From: Stereocaulon alpinum
Taxonomy: Eukaryota; Ascomycota; Lecanoromycetes; Lecanorales; Stereocaulaceae
NCBI GenBank assembly: GCA_018257865.1
Contig: JAEUBA010000005.1
Span: 558,001-622,000, forward strand
Length of the DNA stretch: 64,000 nt
Direction of reading: 5' to 3'
Shown: piece after piece, positions 1 to 10,007 of the stretch
Layout of the letters: every line of letters starts with the position of its first letter
Position numbering within the stretch: the first letter of the stretch is position 1
The notes under the pieces: model-generated
Database searches by the model: none
Told to the model about the DNA's origin: nothing
Seen by the model: the letters and a program-made list of their open reading frames with translations, nothing else
Program-made: the position numbers and the translations under genes

Positions 1-611
1 AATGGGTTGCGTTGAGTTATGAAATCATCGCTGGCAACGGCAGATGTGTCCAAAGTCTACAAACCTGGGGTCTCGAACATCTGCCAATACGATTCAAGTT
101 GACTCCAATGGATACCTCCGCTCATCACGCCACCATCGAAGCTTCAAATTCCTTCCGGAGGCCCAAAAGAATTATATGGCCCCCCGCTTATCGCTGTCTT
201 GAATCTGTACGGGTGTTAGTGTAAGTCTGCTTGTACTCCTTGGCTCTGAAGAGTCGACTGGCGCCAGAAGATGCTTGCGAGCTTGGGTCAACGTGGTTGG
301 TGGACACGAAGCCCCAATCATCCCGCTTGCTTGGCTATGGGGCCAACTATACGGAGTGGGAAGAAGCGAGTACTGAGCGTCTGCAGCTACCAACCGTGCC
401 ATCCCATAAATATACCCATTTCTGGTAATTGTCAACACCAGCTCTCCAATCAATGGTACAGCCAAGCAACTTCGAGCGGCCCACTCCACGAGGCTGAAAA
501 ATGGCGAACACGAGATCGATCATAAAGATGCGAGCTGCTGCTCGTGCCCAATCTCATCTCGCCCGTGCTCTGTTTGCCCATGAAATCCTATCAGTCAGCT
601 AACAGCCAGCA
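1..611. other. Left edge, no supported gene
   Basis: I see no credible coding region here. The open frames either lack an ATG or have no recognisable protein character. The last part is the promoter and 5' leader of the gene starting at 612. A gene truncated by the left edge cannot be excluded. Confidence 0.5.
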
Positions 612-1506
612 ATGTCCCAACCCCGGTCGCGCGCCTTCCCCTCACTCATAGCCCTTCTTAGCGCCTTATCCCTCCTTCTCGCGATAGCGCAAGCACAACC
701 AAGTCTCCTCCCGTCCACCCCGGACATAAGTTTCTTCCTCGCCACCCCTGACGCGTGCAACGTCGCAAACTATCCTTGTTTTGGCGGAATATACTGCTGT
801 CCTCTACCCGCCGTCTGCTACCCCGATACATCCAGTGGTAGCTTACAGCATGTCTGCGCCGACGCCGCTGGCTTTGGCTCGGGTGGCGGACCAGTCAGCA
901 TACCTGGTGGAGGAGGTATATCTCCTACCACAACCGTCCCCAATGGTGGAGTCGGTCCGATTGTGACCTCAACGCCGCAGCCGGTAGTGCCTGATGGTAA
1001 TAGTGTGTTGCCGACCGGAGGTGAGGTCGTAACGCCATTGCCATTGCCCCCGAGTCCCCTCACAACCTCCGTTCCGCTGCCGTCAACTAGTATACCAAGC
1101 TTTAGTACTTCAACTGCGCCGTTACCCAGCACAATCATATCAGGCGGCGGAACGGCAGGTGGCAACAACAATAGTCCAGTATTGCCTGTTACGTAGGTCC
1201 TCCCCTGATCAATCCTCATCCGGCGAAGGATACCTAACAATTGTTTTGACCAGACCTTCTACCACGACCGCCATAGCCCCTCTTCCCTCCTCCACGTCAG
1301 TGGTGCAAGGCGGCGGCGGAAGCGCAGGCTCAGGCTCAGGGTCGGCGACGGCGTCCAATGGTACTGCTGGTAATGGTAATACTCCTGCAGCGTTCACCGG
1401 CGCTGCTACGCCGAGGAGCGCGATGACGTTTACTTCGTGGGAAGAACTTTGGGTGTTGGTTGTTGCTGTAGGGGTGACAACGGTTTGGGGTGCGATCACA
1501 GGATGA
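612..1506 (+). CDS. GPI-anchored cysteine-rich cell-surface protein
   Basis: Two exons, 612-1192 and 1254-1506, joined across a 61-base intron (GTAGGT donor, CTAAC branch site, CAG acceptor), give 277 residues. Residues 1 to about 28 form a classical signal peptide with a leucine/alanine core ending AQAQP. A compact block with six cysteines follows (NVANYPCFGGIYCC onward), then a long Ser/Thr/Pro/Gly-rich stalk typical of O-mannosylated wall proteins. The last 20 residues are hydrophobic and follow small residues, as in a GPI-attachment signal. The product should therefore reach the plasma membrane or cell wall. No enzyme motif is visible, and the six-cysteine block is too short and differently spaced to be a CFEM domain. 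Surface location is well supported; the role is unknown. Confidence 0.8.
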
Positions 1507-2613
1507 TAGACAGGACTAGGGATCTGTACGATTGAGCTGGCTATATTGGCTTGGGGGAGATGTTGAGCTCTCTGCTGGACTATATTGTGCCAGGCAAGCG
1601 AGACAGGCCTAAAAATGATTGTAATGCATTGGGGTCTTTGCGTTATAGTGGGATATGTTGATGACGCCGGAAGATGCGTGGGATGTAGCTTTCAGATCTT
1701 GCATGTATACTTTAGATGTAACTCGTGTAACAACGCCTACCTCATATGGTCAATGTAATCTCCATGCTTCGCTGCTTACCGCTACTTGCACGTACTGTGC
1801 CTCTTTAAGTTTCGAACTTTAGGCGTTACGACATCCAAGTTCTCAAGCTAGCACGGCGACGTGAGAGTGCAGGGACAGGGCATCTGCATGATGCATCTGT
1901 CGGTAAATCAAACCCCCTGGATCCATGACATACTTATCTCTAGTATACATTGCAACCTTTCCTCTCGCATGCTGAGGCGTAAAGGCTGGCCATGAGCCAT
2001 CATAAGGTGGTGTCCAAAGCGTGCATGAATATTAAAGAGTGGTACACAACCATTGGCACTACCTTGCCTACGGTAAGTCATGGAAATTATGCGGCGCCAA
2101 ATTGACAACGTCATTTGTTGCGTGCGTTGCTATCATGCAGGTCGGCTTGCATAAGGTATATGTAAGGTAGGTAGGTACTGGGGTAGCGCCTTTCAGGACC
2201 TTATTTTGAACTTTATGTTTACCTAACTTCGGTTCCATTGCCTTTGCTCGAGGGTCGACCCCTTTTCAAGGAAAAGGTGTTTCATCGCGTGAGCTGTCAT
2301 TTGGGCCTGGGGTAGTTGCAATTACTCTTGGCAACGAGCGGGGTTTGGTGGTTCATGGTTTGACTTTTCAAAGATGACGAAGAAGTGTTATAGACGAAGA
2401 AGTTATACGGCCAATGTAGGCGCAGAATTTCCATGTACCTACGTGAGGCCCCATTATCGATCGCTATATGCGAGAGCTCTGAGCACTTTCCACAGCGAGC
2501 AAGAAGAAAATATAATGGTGAACATCCTCCATCCAGTGCGGATCATAGAATTGAATTAGGTCCCTCCCACCTGTCTTTTCACGTCATCGGATTAAGAGTG
2601 GTGCGAGACCGTC
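1507..2613. other. Intergenic, convergent 3' flanks
   Basis: This lies between the 3' ends of the GPI protein gene (+) and the GH71 gene (-). Short open frames here show no protein character. I see no RNA gene or repeat. Confidence 0.55.
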
Positions 2614-3990
2614 TCACAGCGCAACCACATTACCCTGGTACCGCGGCAACTGTCCCTGAATTGCCGGTCCTTTCTTGTTAAGAACAGCACCATTAATGTT
2701 CCGACTCGCGGTCAAGATTTGGTCGCCCACAGTGAAGGTAACCGTCCCCTTGCTGACTCCTAGGGGTGCATCCATCTGCCAGGGTTTCCCACCAGAGCTG
2801 AGATAGACTGTTGCTGGACTTGCGAGGAAAGGCACAATGTAGGCATTGTCTTGAATGTACGAAGCGTTCTCCGGCAAAGGCCACGAGTTGTCGGGATAGA
2901 TGGAGTTGGATCCCATTGCGTTGACGGGTTGGAGACGATAGAAGAGAAACACTTCTTCTTCGCTTGGGCTGATAGTCACTGTCGTTTGCCCCGCTTTGAA
3001 GGCTCGGACAAAGAATTGAGTCATCTTAAGAAAAGCAGTGTGGTCGAGGTTGCCGTAGTAGTCCGTGGTGGTGGTCTGTGTGAGGACGGAATTTGGCTTA
3101 GAGTCCGCGGGGCCGATATATGATGATTCTCCGAAATCTGTGTTCATTAGTTTCCTTGCTACAGCTGAATATTGTTCGCAGGGAGTCTCACCATTCCAAG
3201 TAACGATTTCGATGAAATTAGGCTTCAATTTGAGCAGATTCATCCATCTATCCACCCAAATTCCTGAATCTTGTGCGTGGAACCAATTCTGGTCGGTAGA
3301 CATACGCTTGAAGAACCAAGGCGCAATGCCGGCCATCCAAGGCTTGCCGTTGGCGTCACGCTGGGCCGCGTATGCTTCGTCAGTAGTGCTCTCCCCAGCT
3401 ACACTCGATGCGGGATGCACCCAGGTGAACGGTCCGTAGCCTTTGTTTTGAGATGCTGTGTATTCCGCATCTTCTGACAATGTTCCTGGCAGGAAAGTAA
3501 CTGGAGTGTTGATTTTGTTGATCACATCCGTTTGCCAGTTCCATGGTGGCGAGCCAGTTTCGAAGGAGCTAAGGAACATGTTGCCTGCTGAGTCTTTCAA
3601 CTGGGCTGTGCTACCAGAGTAGTAGTTTGTTAAATTGACAACCATAGCTGCGTCGGTCATGGTCGTGGTGTCAATGCAAAGGAAGAGTTTGAAGTCTAGC
3701 TTTTCAGCTGCTTTGTAGAAGCGATTGAGATAGTCAGCAAAATAGGGTAAGGCGGATGGAACACCTCCATAGTCGATAGCGAAAGCGTCAATGCCGGCAG
3801 ATTTGGCGAGATTAATGTCGTTAGTGTAGTCCAAATTGGGTGGCTGGAATTGGATCATGTAATGCGCAAAGACCATGGGAGTGGTGGAGACATCCCTGGG
3901 TAGATTGGCTTGGGGTTGAGGCAGGCAGGCAACAGACACTGCAAGAATGTTGAGAACGCCATATATGGCCGTCCATGTTGGAGTACGCAT
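2614..3990 (-). CDS. Secreted glycoside hydrolase family 71, alpha-1,3-glucanase (mutanase)
   Basis: Starting at the ATG at 3990 the product opens with a signal peptide (hydrophobic ILAVSVACL). The mature protein begins near the family hallmark MVFAHYMIQ and carries DINLAKSAGIDAFAIDYGG, MAGIAPWFFKR and, after splicing, EIVTWNDFGESSYIGP, all typical of GH71. These enzymes cleave alpha-1,3-glucan of fungal walls during remodelling, septum dissolution or attack on other fungi. Bases 3138-3191 are a 54-base GTGAG...CAG intron; removing it restores the conserved WNDFGES. Because 54 is divisible by three and the intron has no stop, the unspliced frame is also open. The spliced protein is 440 residues, the length of a GH71 catalytic domain, with no carbohydrate-binding module. 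A longer in-frame start upstream would bury the signal peptide, so I reject it. Confidence 0.9.
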   Translation of the reverse strand: MRTPTWTAIYGVLNILAVSVACLPQPQANLPRDVSTTPMVFAHYMIQFQPPNLDYTNDINLAKSAGIDAFAIDYGGVPSALPYFADYLNRFYKAAEKLDFKLFLCIDTTTMTDAAMVVNLTNYYSGSTAQLKDSAGNMFLSSFETGSPPWNWQTDVINKINTPVTFLPGTLSEDAEYTASQNKGYGPFTWVHPASSVAGESTTDEAYAAQRDANGKPWMAGIAPWFFKRMSTDQNWFHAQDSGIWVDRWMNLLKLKPNFIEIVTWNGETPCEQYSAVARKLMNTDFGESSYIGPADSKPNSVLTQTTTTDYYGNLDHTAFLKMTQFFVRAFKAGQTTVTISPSEEEVFLFYRLQPVNAMGSNSIYPDNSWPLPENASYIQDNAYIVPFLASPATVYLSSGGKPWQMDAPLGVSKGTVTFTVGDQILTASRNINGAVLNKKGPAIQGQLPRYQGNVVAL

Positions 3991-4499
3991 TGGGCTGCTT
4001 AAAAGTTGGTACTGTCCAAGGAATTTTAGGTATGATACACCGAAGAAAGAATACAAGGCTTCTCAGAGCGAAGAGAGAGCTGAATGCCGGAGGTAGAAGA
4101 AGGGTTCGGCCAGCGATGAAAGAGAGTCCTAAAGCGAAAAGTAATGACAGTAATGACCGTGGGCTGAAGACTGGATCTTCGCGTTGATGTGGAAAGATGA
4201 AGGAAAGAAAGATGTGAAAGATGGGAAAGATGGTGAAAGAAAAGAAATGAGGACTCCTAACTTGTCCCGTGACGTTGCCGCTGTGGGCACAGTCACACAA
4301 CAATGATAGGATCTGTTTTGAAACATCTGCAAACGCTTGGGCCTGTAATTTTAGATCGCCCCTTGCAGTAGTGCCCGTTAGCGCACGGGGCTTCCGCTGC
4401 ACGTCATCACGCGCTCCAAACAACGCAGTGTCGGATTTGTATCTTGAAGCTTACTGTCATCCTCGAAGGGAAGACAACGCCCATCACTCTCTCCCTCAG
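3991..4499. promoter_or_regulatory. Divergent promoter region, GH71 / ALG2
   Basis: About 0.5 kb separates the ATG of the GH71 gene (-) from the chosen ATG of ALG2 (+), so both promoters must lie here. The ALG2 frame stays open upstream to 4269, so part of this stretch could be coding if an upstream start is used. I see no individual site I can name with confidence. Confidence 0.5.
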
Positions 4500-6105
4500 A
4501 TGGAACGTCGGCTCAAGAAACAGGAAGAGATCCCGACTCAACTCGAGGGACAGCGCATCGTATTTTTCCACCCGGACCTTGGGATCGGCGGCGCCGAACG
4601 CCTTGTTGTCGACGCTGCAGTAGGCTTGCAGAATCTAGGCAACAAGGTTACGATTTTCACTTCCTACCGCGACCTCAATCACTGTTTCGATGAGGCCCGA
4701 GATGGTACGCTGGATGTCCGAGTACGTGGAGGCTGGCTGTTCCCTGCTACTTTGCTAGGACGCTTCAAGATTCTGTGCTCTATCCTTAGGCAGATCCACC
4801 TTATACTCGCGATCACGTGGAGCGGTGAATTAGCGAAGCTGAGGCCAACAGCTTTCTTTCTCGACCAATTATCGGCTGGTGTGCCGTTCTTGAGGTGGTT
4901 TTGGGAGGACCAGAAAATACTGTTCTACTGTCATTTCCCTGATCTGCTACTGGCGCAAGGAAGAAAGAGATGGCATAGGAAGATATGGAGAATAGTTTTC
5001 GACTGGTGGGAAGGATGGGGAATAAGGGGTGCAGATAGGGTGATCGTCAATAGTGGCTTCACAAAAGGCGTGGCGGAGACCGTTTGGCCTGGTCTGGGCG
5101 GTGAGAGAGGGGTGGGCGTTGTCTACCCCTGCGTTGATACCTCGGAACCTTACAAGAATACGGCAGACGGTCAAGATGATAGTCAAGCATTGTGGAAGGG
5201 GCAGAAAGTATTATTGAGCATCAATCGTTTTGAAAGGAAGAAGAACATTGGGCTCGCCATTAAAGCGTTCGCTGGCTTGACGTCGAAAGAACGGGAAGGT
5301 GTCAGGCTCGTGATTGCAGGTATGGCTCTCATTTCGCGGGAATCTCTACACGTCATTAATGTACGCTGACCCCAGAAAAGGTGGTTACGACACCCGGGAA
5401 AAAGAGAACGTGAATTATCACAAGGAGCTAGAATCGCTAGCAGACTCGTTCAAACTTCCCCACAGGACTGCGAAGAACATTGTCTCCGCCACCAAGATTT
5501 CAGATGACATTGAGGTCCTGTTCCTGCTTTCAGTGCCCGCGCAGCTCAAATCTTCCCTTCTCAACAACGCCAAACTCCTCATCTATACACCCTCAAATGA
5601 ACACTTCGGCATCGTGCCTCTGGAAGCAATGCTGGCTGGTGTTCCTGTTCTCGCAGCAAACAGCGGAGGTCCCCTAGAAACCATACTGGACGGCGAGACA
5701 GGCTGGCTGCGATCAGTCGACAAAGTGGAGCAGTGGACCGAGATAATGCAACAAGTACTCTACCAAATCTCCGACGTCCAACTTCGGCAAATAGGCGAAC
5801 ATGGAAAGAGAAGGGTTAGAGAAGAGTTCTCAGGGACTAAGATGACCCATCGGCTGAATGACGAGATCGAGGCTATGGTGAAAGCGCCGAGAGTTCAGGC
5901 CACTGAACTTGGAGATGTTGCGTTAAGTATACCCATCCTTGGTGGCTGTCTCTTTGGTATTGGAGCAGTAATAAGGGCAGGTCTCACAACCCAAGATATT
6001 CACGGGTTGGAGATTTTTCTAGGCTCCACGATGCTTGTTGTGGCTTCAGCGGGGTTCGTAGCGGTCATCTATAGACTACTGCAGAATGAGTCTGCGTTCA
6101 TGTGA
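4500..6105 (+). CDS. Alpha-1,3/1,6-mannosyltransferase ALG2
   Basis: Exons 4500-5319 and 5381-6105 are joined over a 61-base intron, giving 514 residues. ALG2 adds the second and third mannoses to the dolichol-linked oligosaccharide on the cytosolic ER face in N-glycosylation. The GT4 signature is clear: FFHPDLGIGGAERLVVDAA near the N-terminus, CHFPDLLLA, INRFERKKNI, and the donor-binding E-x7-E motif EHFGIVPLE near residue 346. The splice is fixed by the conserved VIAGGYD at the junction. Two hydrophobic segments at the C-terminus fit membrane attachment. The start was set at METERR-like residues MERRLKKQ because conservation begins just after; an in-frame ATG exists at 4269 but its leader is not protein-like. 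The length fits the fungal family. Confidence 0.93.
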
Positions 6106-6756
6106 CAGTGGCGATGGACTACGGAACGCCGAATCCCGTCACATACCATCGCCGACTCCCACAGCGGAGGCGCAAGTCCATATATATGCGGTTCTTGTAA
6201 CGATCCGGAAGTCTGTTTCCCGCGGCAGAGAGACACATGCATATAACAGACAATACATTGTTTTCCCGCATGCGTGCGCCAAGTCGGTGCCTATCTCCGT
6301 CCTCTTTCTTCTCATGGAGTACTCAATTGAGGGTGAAACTTGATCGGACTTGACTGCTCGGTCCCCTTGGTAAGAGATAAGACGAGCGGCAATGGGTCGC
6401 TGAATAGCCTTGCCGAGCTGCTGACAACAATACCGTGCCGACGACCTGTCCTGGCTAGGCACCCGGTAGCGACGCTCACAATTTGGCTTTCGCCAGCAGC
6501 GAGACTCGGGTGAGAGAGAACATTCAGTCGCTTGCTTTCATACTGACAGCACCATAGTATGATATCCATCAAATGTGGTACTTGAGCTCGTGAGCAGGGC
6601 AAATGCAGAGGAATTTTTTCTTCGAAAGTTGAATCAGTGGAGGGAAGACAGTTACAATGATCGAAAACCGGGTTTTTAGGTGCAAGGAATTCATTCCTCA
6701 CTATCTAGGTAGCTGTCTCACCATCAACACACGACATGTCCCTTCGTCTCTTGCCT
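6106..6756. other. Intergenic between convergent genes
   Basis: These are the 3' flanks of ALG2 (+) and the small gene 6757-7232 (-). No coding region, RNA gene or repeat is supported. Confidence 0.55.
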
Positions 6757-7232
6757 TTACAGGGACAACAGTTTGACTGTCTCGTTGATGTTAGGTACTC
6801 CCCAAGCCCCGTCAAGTGCAACCTTCAAAACCACGTCGTTTCCCTCTTTGAGGACGTCGATGCGCCCCTTGTACGCGAAAATGTCGACGCTAATTCCTGT
6901 ACCCCGTGTCAGGCTTCCATAATAGGAGCCGACCCCAACTCCGAGGAGGGATACCGCTATGCCGACCTCGTAGCTGCTGAGAATCACATAGCCGGTGACC
7001 TACAGAGATATTGAGCACGGAGCACAAGAGCAGAGAGGAAATGTTATATCTAGGAATCAATGTAGCTTACCTTCAATGCTCCACCAGCGACGTTGACGTT
7101 GATCTCGCTGCGGTCGTTGTCGTTCACCACTTTTGGCAGGACTGGTGGCGAAGTGACTTGCTGGAGTTTGTATTGGCCGTCGTCGGTTTCGGTGACCTCT
7201 AGGTAGGCACCGAGGGGTGCGATAGTTGCCAT
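6757..7232 (-). CDS. Small protein of unknown function, 134 residues
   Basis: Exon 1 (7232-7071, 54 codons) joins exon 2 (6999-6757) over a 71-base intron with GTAAGC donor and TGTAG acceptor; the frame closes exactly. The protein begins MATIAPLGAYLEV and has no signal peptide. The first half is polar and acidic. The second half starts VTGYVILSSYEVG and alternates hydrophobic and small residues with many glycines, suggesting beta-structure rather than helices. I do not recognise a family. The clean splice, coherent composition and in-frame junction argue for a real gene. A short leader upstream contains ACGCGT near 7370, which may be fortuitous. Confidence 0.65.
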
Positions 7233-7423
7233 GGCTTTGTGTGTTTGCTGGTGGCTTTGTTCGAAAGTGGGAAAGTACGCAGGAGGCAAGGTGAATTGAG
7301 GTAGGTTGGGATGATGTGAGAGAAGAAATGACAGAGAGCTCGAGCTTATCTTTATATGTTCAGTGCCCACGCGTCGACTAGGAGTCTTTGGCACGGAAAT
7401 CGCTGAGAGACTCCTCTTGCTCT

Positions 7424-7678
7424 CTAATCAGACCATTGGGACTTGCTGCTCTCTCGCAAGTCCGCAGTGGCTGGCTGGAAAGATATGTCTAGATTCTTGG
7501 AGCACAGCTGGCATTGTAACACGCACGTTGGCAGATCTTCAGCACATGTGGCCAGACTGAGATCCAAGGTTAGGTTTTGAAGGGTTCCAGAACAAGATGG
7601 GCACTGAATTCGGGATCTAGCCCATGAGATCGAAAGATACATGCCCAGCAAACCTGCTTCATTGGCCAGGGTATCCAC
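7424..7678 (-). CDS. Possible small cysteine-pair protein (uncertain)
   Basis: An 84-codon frame with an ATG at 7678 contains two CxxC pairs and two more cysteines (CPSC, later C-x5-C, then CQLC), a spacing that could form a zinc ribbon. Codon use looks protein-like. It lies on the same strand as the 134-residue gene, about 190 bases upstream of that gene's ATG. I do not recognise a family, and it might be an exon of a larger gene or chance. Confidence 0.25.
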   Translation of the reverse strand: MDTLANEAGLLGMYLSISWARSRIQCPSCSGTLQNLTLDLSLATCAEDLPTCVLQCQLCSKNLDISFQPATADLRESSKSQWSD

Positions 7679-7928
7679 ACCATCAATATTTGTCTATATA
7701 GAACCAGCTGAATATGTAGGAGCGAGGGGCGTTCGAGTCAGCAATTCGTCAAAGCAAGTGCATCTTCAGCCAGGATTTCTGCAAGAGGCGTAGAGATTGA
7801 TAGCAAAAGAAGCCGACGAAGGTTTCTTTCAGCTCACAGATGAACAGCCATCTTTCCTTTACCAAGGGAAAGAACACCTCCGGAACAGTTTCAGCAGGTT
7901 CAGCCGGCCACGGTTACCTAGCGGCTAT

Positions 7929-7933
7929 GCTTG
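7929..7933. repeat. Target-site duplication, left copy (GCTTG)
   Basis: The five bases GCTTG directly precede the first LTR and are repeated at 10003-10007 directly after the second LTR. This is the footprint of integrase-mediated insertion. Confidence 0.9.
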
Positions 7934-8136
7934 TGTCGGTAGACCCTCTTGCTGAGTTCTACCGATTAGTAGGTGGCTTGATCCCCTATTACCTGCCCCG
8001 GACAACCTGATTGCAGGGTGTCTATTGGGCTTGGTAAACTGGGGATTGATTCAATCTAGCTAGCTAAGCTATGGTGTTTTATCTAGGAGTTAGCGCCAAG
8101 CCGCTAGTTGCGGAGCGGAGCGACGTTATTCCGACA
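7934..8136 (-). repeat. Long terminal repeat, 3' LTR in element orientation
   Basis: This 203 bp repeat has TG...CA ends and 6 bp terminal inverted repeats TGTCGG/CCGACA. It differs from the other LTR at only three positions, where this copy keeps G, C and G. Confidence 0.92.
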
Positions 8137-8239
8137 CTGGCAAAAGTTTTAGAAAGTCGAAAAACAGTGCCAATCGACGCCAAATCTAGCAATTAGCTAG
8201 CATAGAAACGGGCCTGCAAGGCTAAGCAACGCTGTAATC

Positions 8240-9706
8240 TGATTAGTCAGGTCACAGCTTCTCTTTCTACCTAAGCGTTTATCTTCAACTCAATAGCATT
8301 GCTGTCCACCAATTACTTTAATACCTAGCAGCAGCGCTCCTTAGTTATAGCGTCTACTAGGTTATAATTACCATCAATCTACTGCACCTCGTCGATCTCC
8401 CTCCTCTTATAGGACTACCGTAGCCCTATTATATTAATTATTAGGCGTTTCTCAGCGGTAGTACTGAGGCGTATAATACAGTCGTACAGGGAGTAGGAGT
8501 CGGTATATAGAATTAGTAGTATCTTCGCCTAAGTAATACCCTTAATAGTAGATTACAGGGTAGTAGTAATATCGAACCCTACTACTATTATATATAGCTC
8601 TGAAGCTAGCACCGATCTTATAACTCTCTTACATTTAGTGCTACTCCAGTAGATAATATTGCCGCTAATATTAATAGTCGATTCACCTAATTATTGCTTG
8701 TTGGTAAGGATAATAACGTACCTAATCTAAGAGCTGAGGTTAGCGTTGTTAGCGAAGGCCGTATCGATGAAGACTAGTAGTTTCAGCTTCTCTAAAGCAA
8801 GCTTAATAAATTGCAGGCCTCAGCGGTGGTTCTCCTTTTACCAATTCAGCTATTTATTTAACTAATCAGCGTCTTCTTTCGCTGGCTGGGTGATTTAGGC
8901 TACTCTAAACAGTATAAAGGCTATCTCCAGTTAATATATAGAGGCTATATAGGCGCCTCGAGCCCTTTCTTTAATATATTACGATTTAATATCGCTAGCG
9001 GTGTCGATTGTGTTGATTTTACTGCACTGCCGTTGCTGGGAGAGTTTCAGAATATCGCTGTTACTAGAAATAGTAGTGTCGCCGTTGGTAGAGATAGTAG
9101 TGCCGTTGAATTAGAGGTCTTTTTCATTATCTAGCTTTTCAATTGGCTTTGCTGGAAAGCCTATATTGAGGCGTGCTTGCTCTTCCAGCTCCAGGTATTC
9201 GGCTGTTCCGCAAAATAGTGAGTTGTCAGTCTAGAGGCCAACAATTGCCTGCTTAGAGAACATTAAGTAGGGATTAAATAAGGAGATAGTGAGGCCTAGC
9301 TTGCCGGTAGAGTTAGCGTTAGACTTCTTCACTAGCTTTGGTACGTCTGTAGGCTAATTAGACTATAGTTGGTCTGCTAGTCTTACTAGGTGCTTATAGA
9401 CGTAGGTCTTATCCTTAGGTGTATAGACGCTGCGGTTGAAAAGTAGGTCCCTAAGGTTTCGTATTAACCCTTTCTCTACCTTCTTAAATAAGGCTTCGCT
9501 CTAATCGCTGAAGTCTTAGATAAAGCTTAGCTATAGGTTATACCCTTCTTCTTCGTAGTTTTAGTAGTAATTTATTATTTACTTAACGAATATTCCTAGG
9601 GCGGTGGCTGAGGACTTTATAGGGTCTTTAAGGACGATTCTAAACAGTATAATTATCCCTTCGTCTTCCTCCTCTATAGCTAGTAGCGTTATCGTGAGGT
9701 TAGGTA
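8240..9706 (-). pseudogene. Degenerate in-frame gag-pol remnant of the copia element
   Basis: Reading the minus strand from about 9706 down to 8240, a single frame can be followed with no frameshift but with more than twenty stops. The first part is gag-like (RNRSVYTPKDKTYVYKHL-like stretch, positions about 9480-9370). From about 9300 it continues as the end of the reverse transcriptase (VGL*TDNSLF, the local counterpart of the YVDD box), then the connection (EYIKERARGAYIAS-like) and RNase H (VFIDTAFANN, later WSSTKCKRV and SVLASELY). Stops fall where the family has Gln or Arg, consistent with CAG/CAA/CGA changed to TAG/TAA/TGA. The gag-to-pol join near 9300 is an in-frame deletion. Confidence 0.85.
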
Positions 9707-9799
9707 TTATAACGGAGGCTTAGTGTTGCAGGTGAGGTTTGGTGTTAAAGTTGAAATTTTTATTCGTACCTTGCTGATCTGAGGTCGATAACTAATCAG

Positions 9800-10002
9800 T
9801 GTCGGTAGACCCTCTTGCTAAGTTCTACTGATTAGTAGGTGGCTTGATCCCCTATTACCTGCCCCGGACAACCTGATTGCAGGGTGTCTATTAGGCTTGG
9901 TAAACTGGGGATTGATTCAATCTAGCTAGCTAAGCTATGGTGTTTTATCTAGGAGTTAGCGCCAAGCCGCTAGTTGCGGAGCGGAGCGACGTTATTCCGA
10001 CA
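9800..10002 (-). repeat. Long terminal repeat, 5' LTR in element orientation
   Basis: This is the second 203 bp copy, about 98.5 percent identical to 7934-8136. Its three differences are G-to-A, C-to-T and G-to-A relative to the other copy. Confidence 0.92.
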
Positions 10003-10007
10003 GCTTG
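10003..10007. repeat. Target-site duplication, right copy (GCTTG)
   Basis: This copy matches 7929-7933. Removing the element and one copy restores the presumed empty site. Confidence 0.9.

Larger units (their letters stand above)
7934..10002 (-). mobile_element. Ty1/copia-type LTR retrotransposon, internally deleted and RIP-inactivated
   Basis: A 2,069 bp element is bounded by two 203 bp direct repeats that start TGTCGG and end CCGACA, flanked by the 5 bp duplication GCTTG. The plus strand is stop-rich, but the minus strand carries one continuous degraded frame holding gag-like sequence followed by the copia reverse-transcriptase tail and RNase H. The element is therefore oriented on the minus strand: its 5' LTR is 9800-10002. 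A full copia element is about 5 kb, so protease, integrase and most of the reverse transcriptase are missing. It cannot transpose by itself. It sits in a gene-poor interval between the small gene at 6757-7232 and the subtilase. Confidence 0.92.

Noticed and set aside
3821..4423. 200-codon minus-strand frame covering the GH71 start
   Set aside because: It overlaps the true signal peptide in another frame and reads as low-complexity Phe/Ser/Leu sequence.
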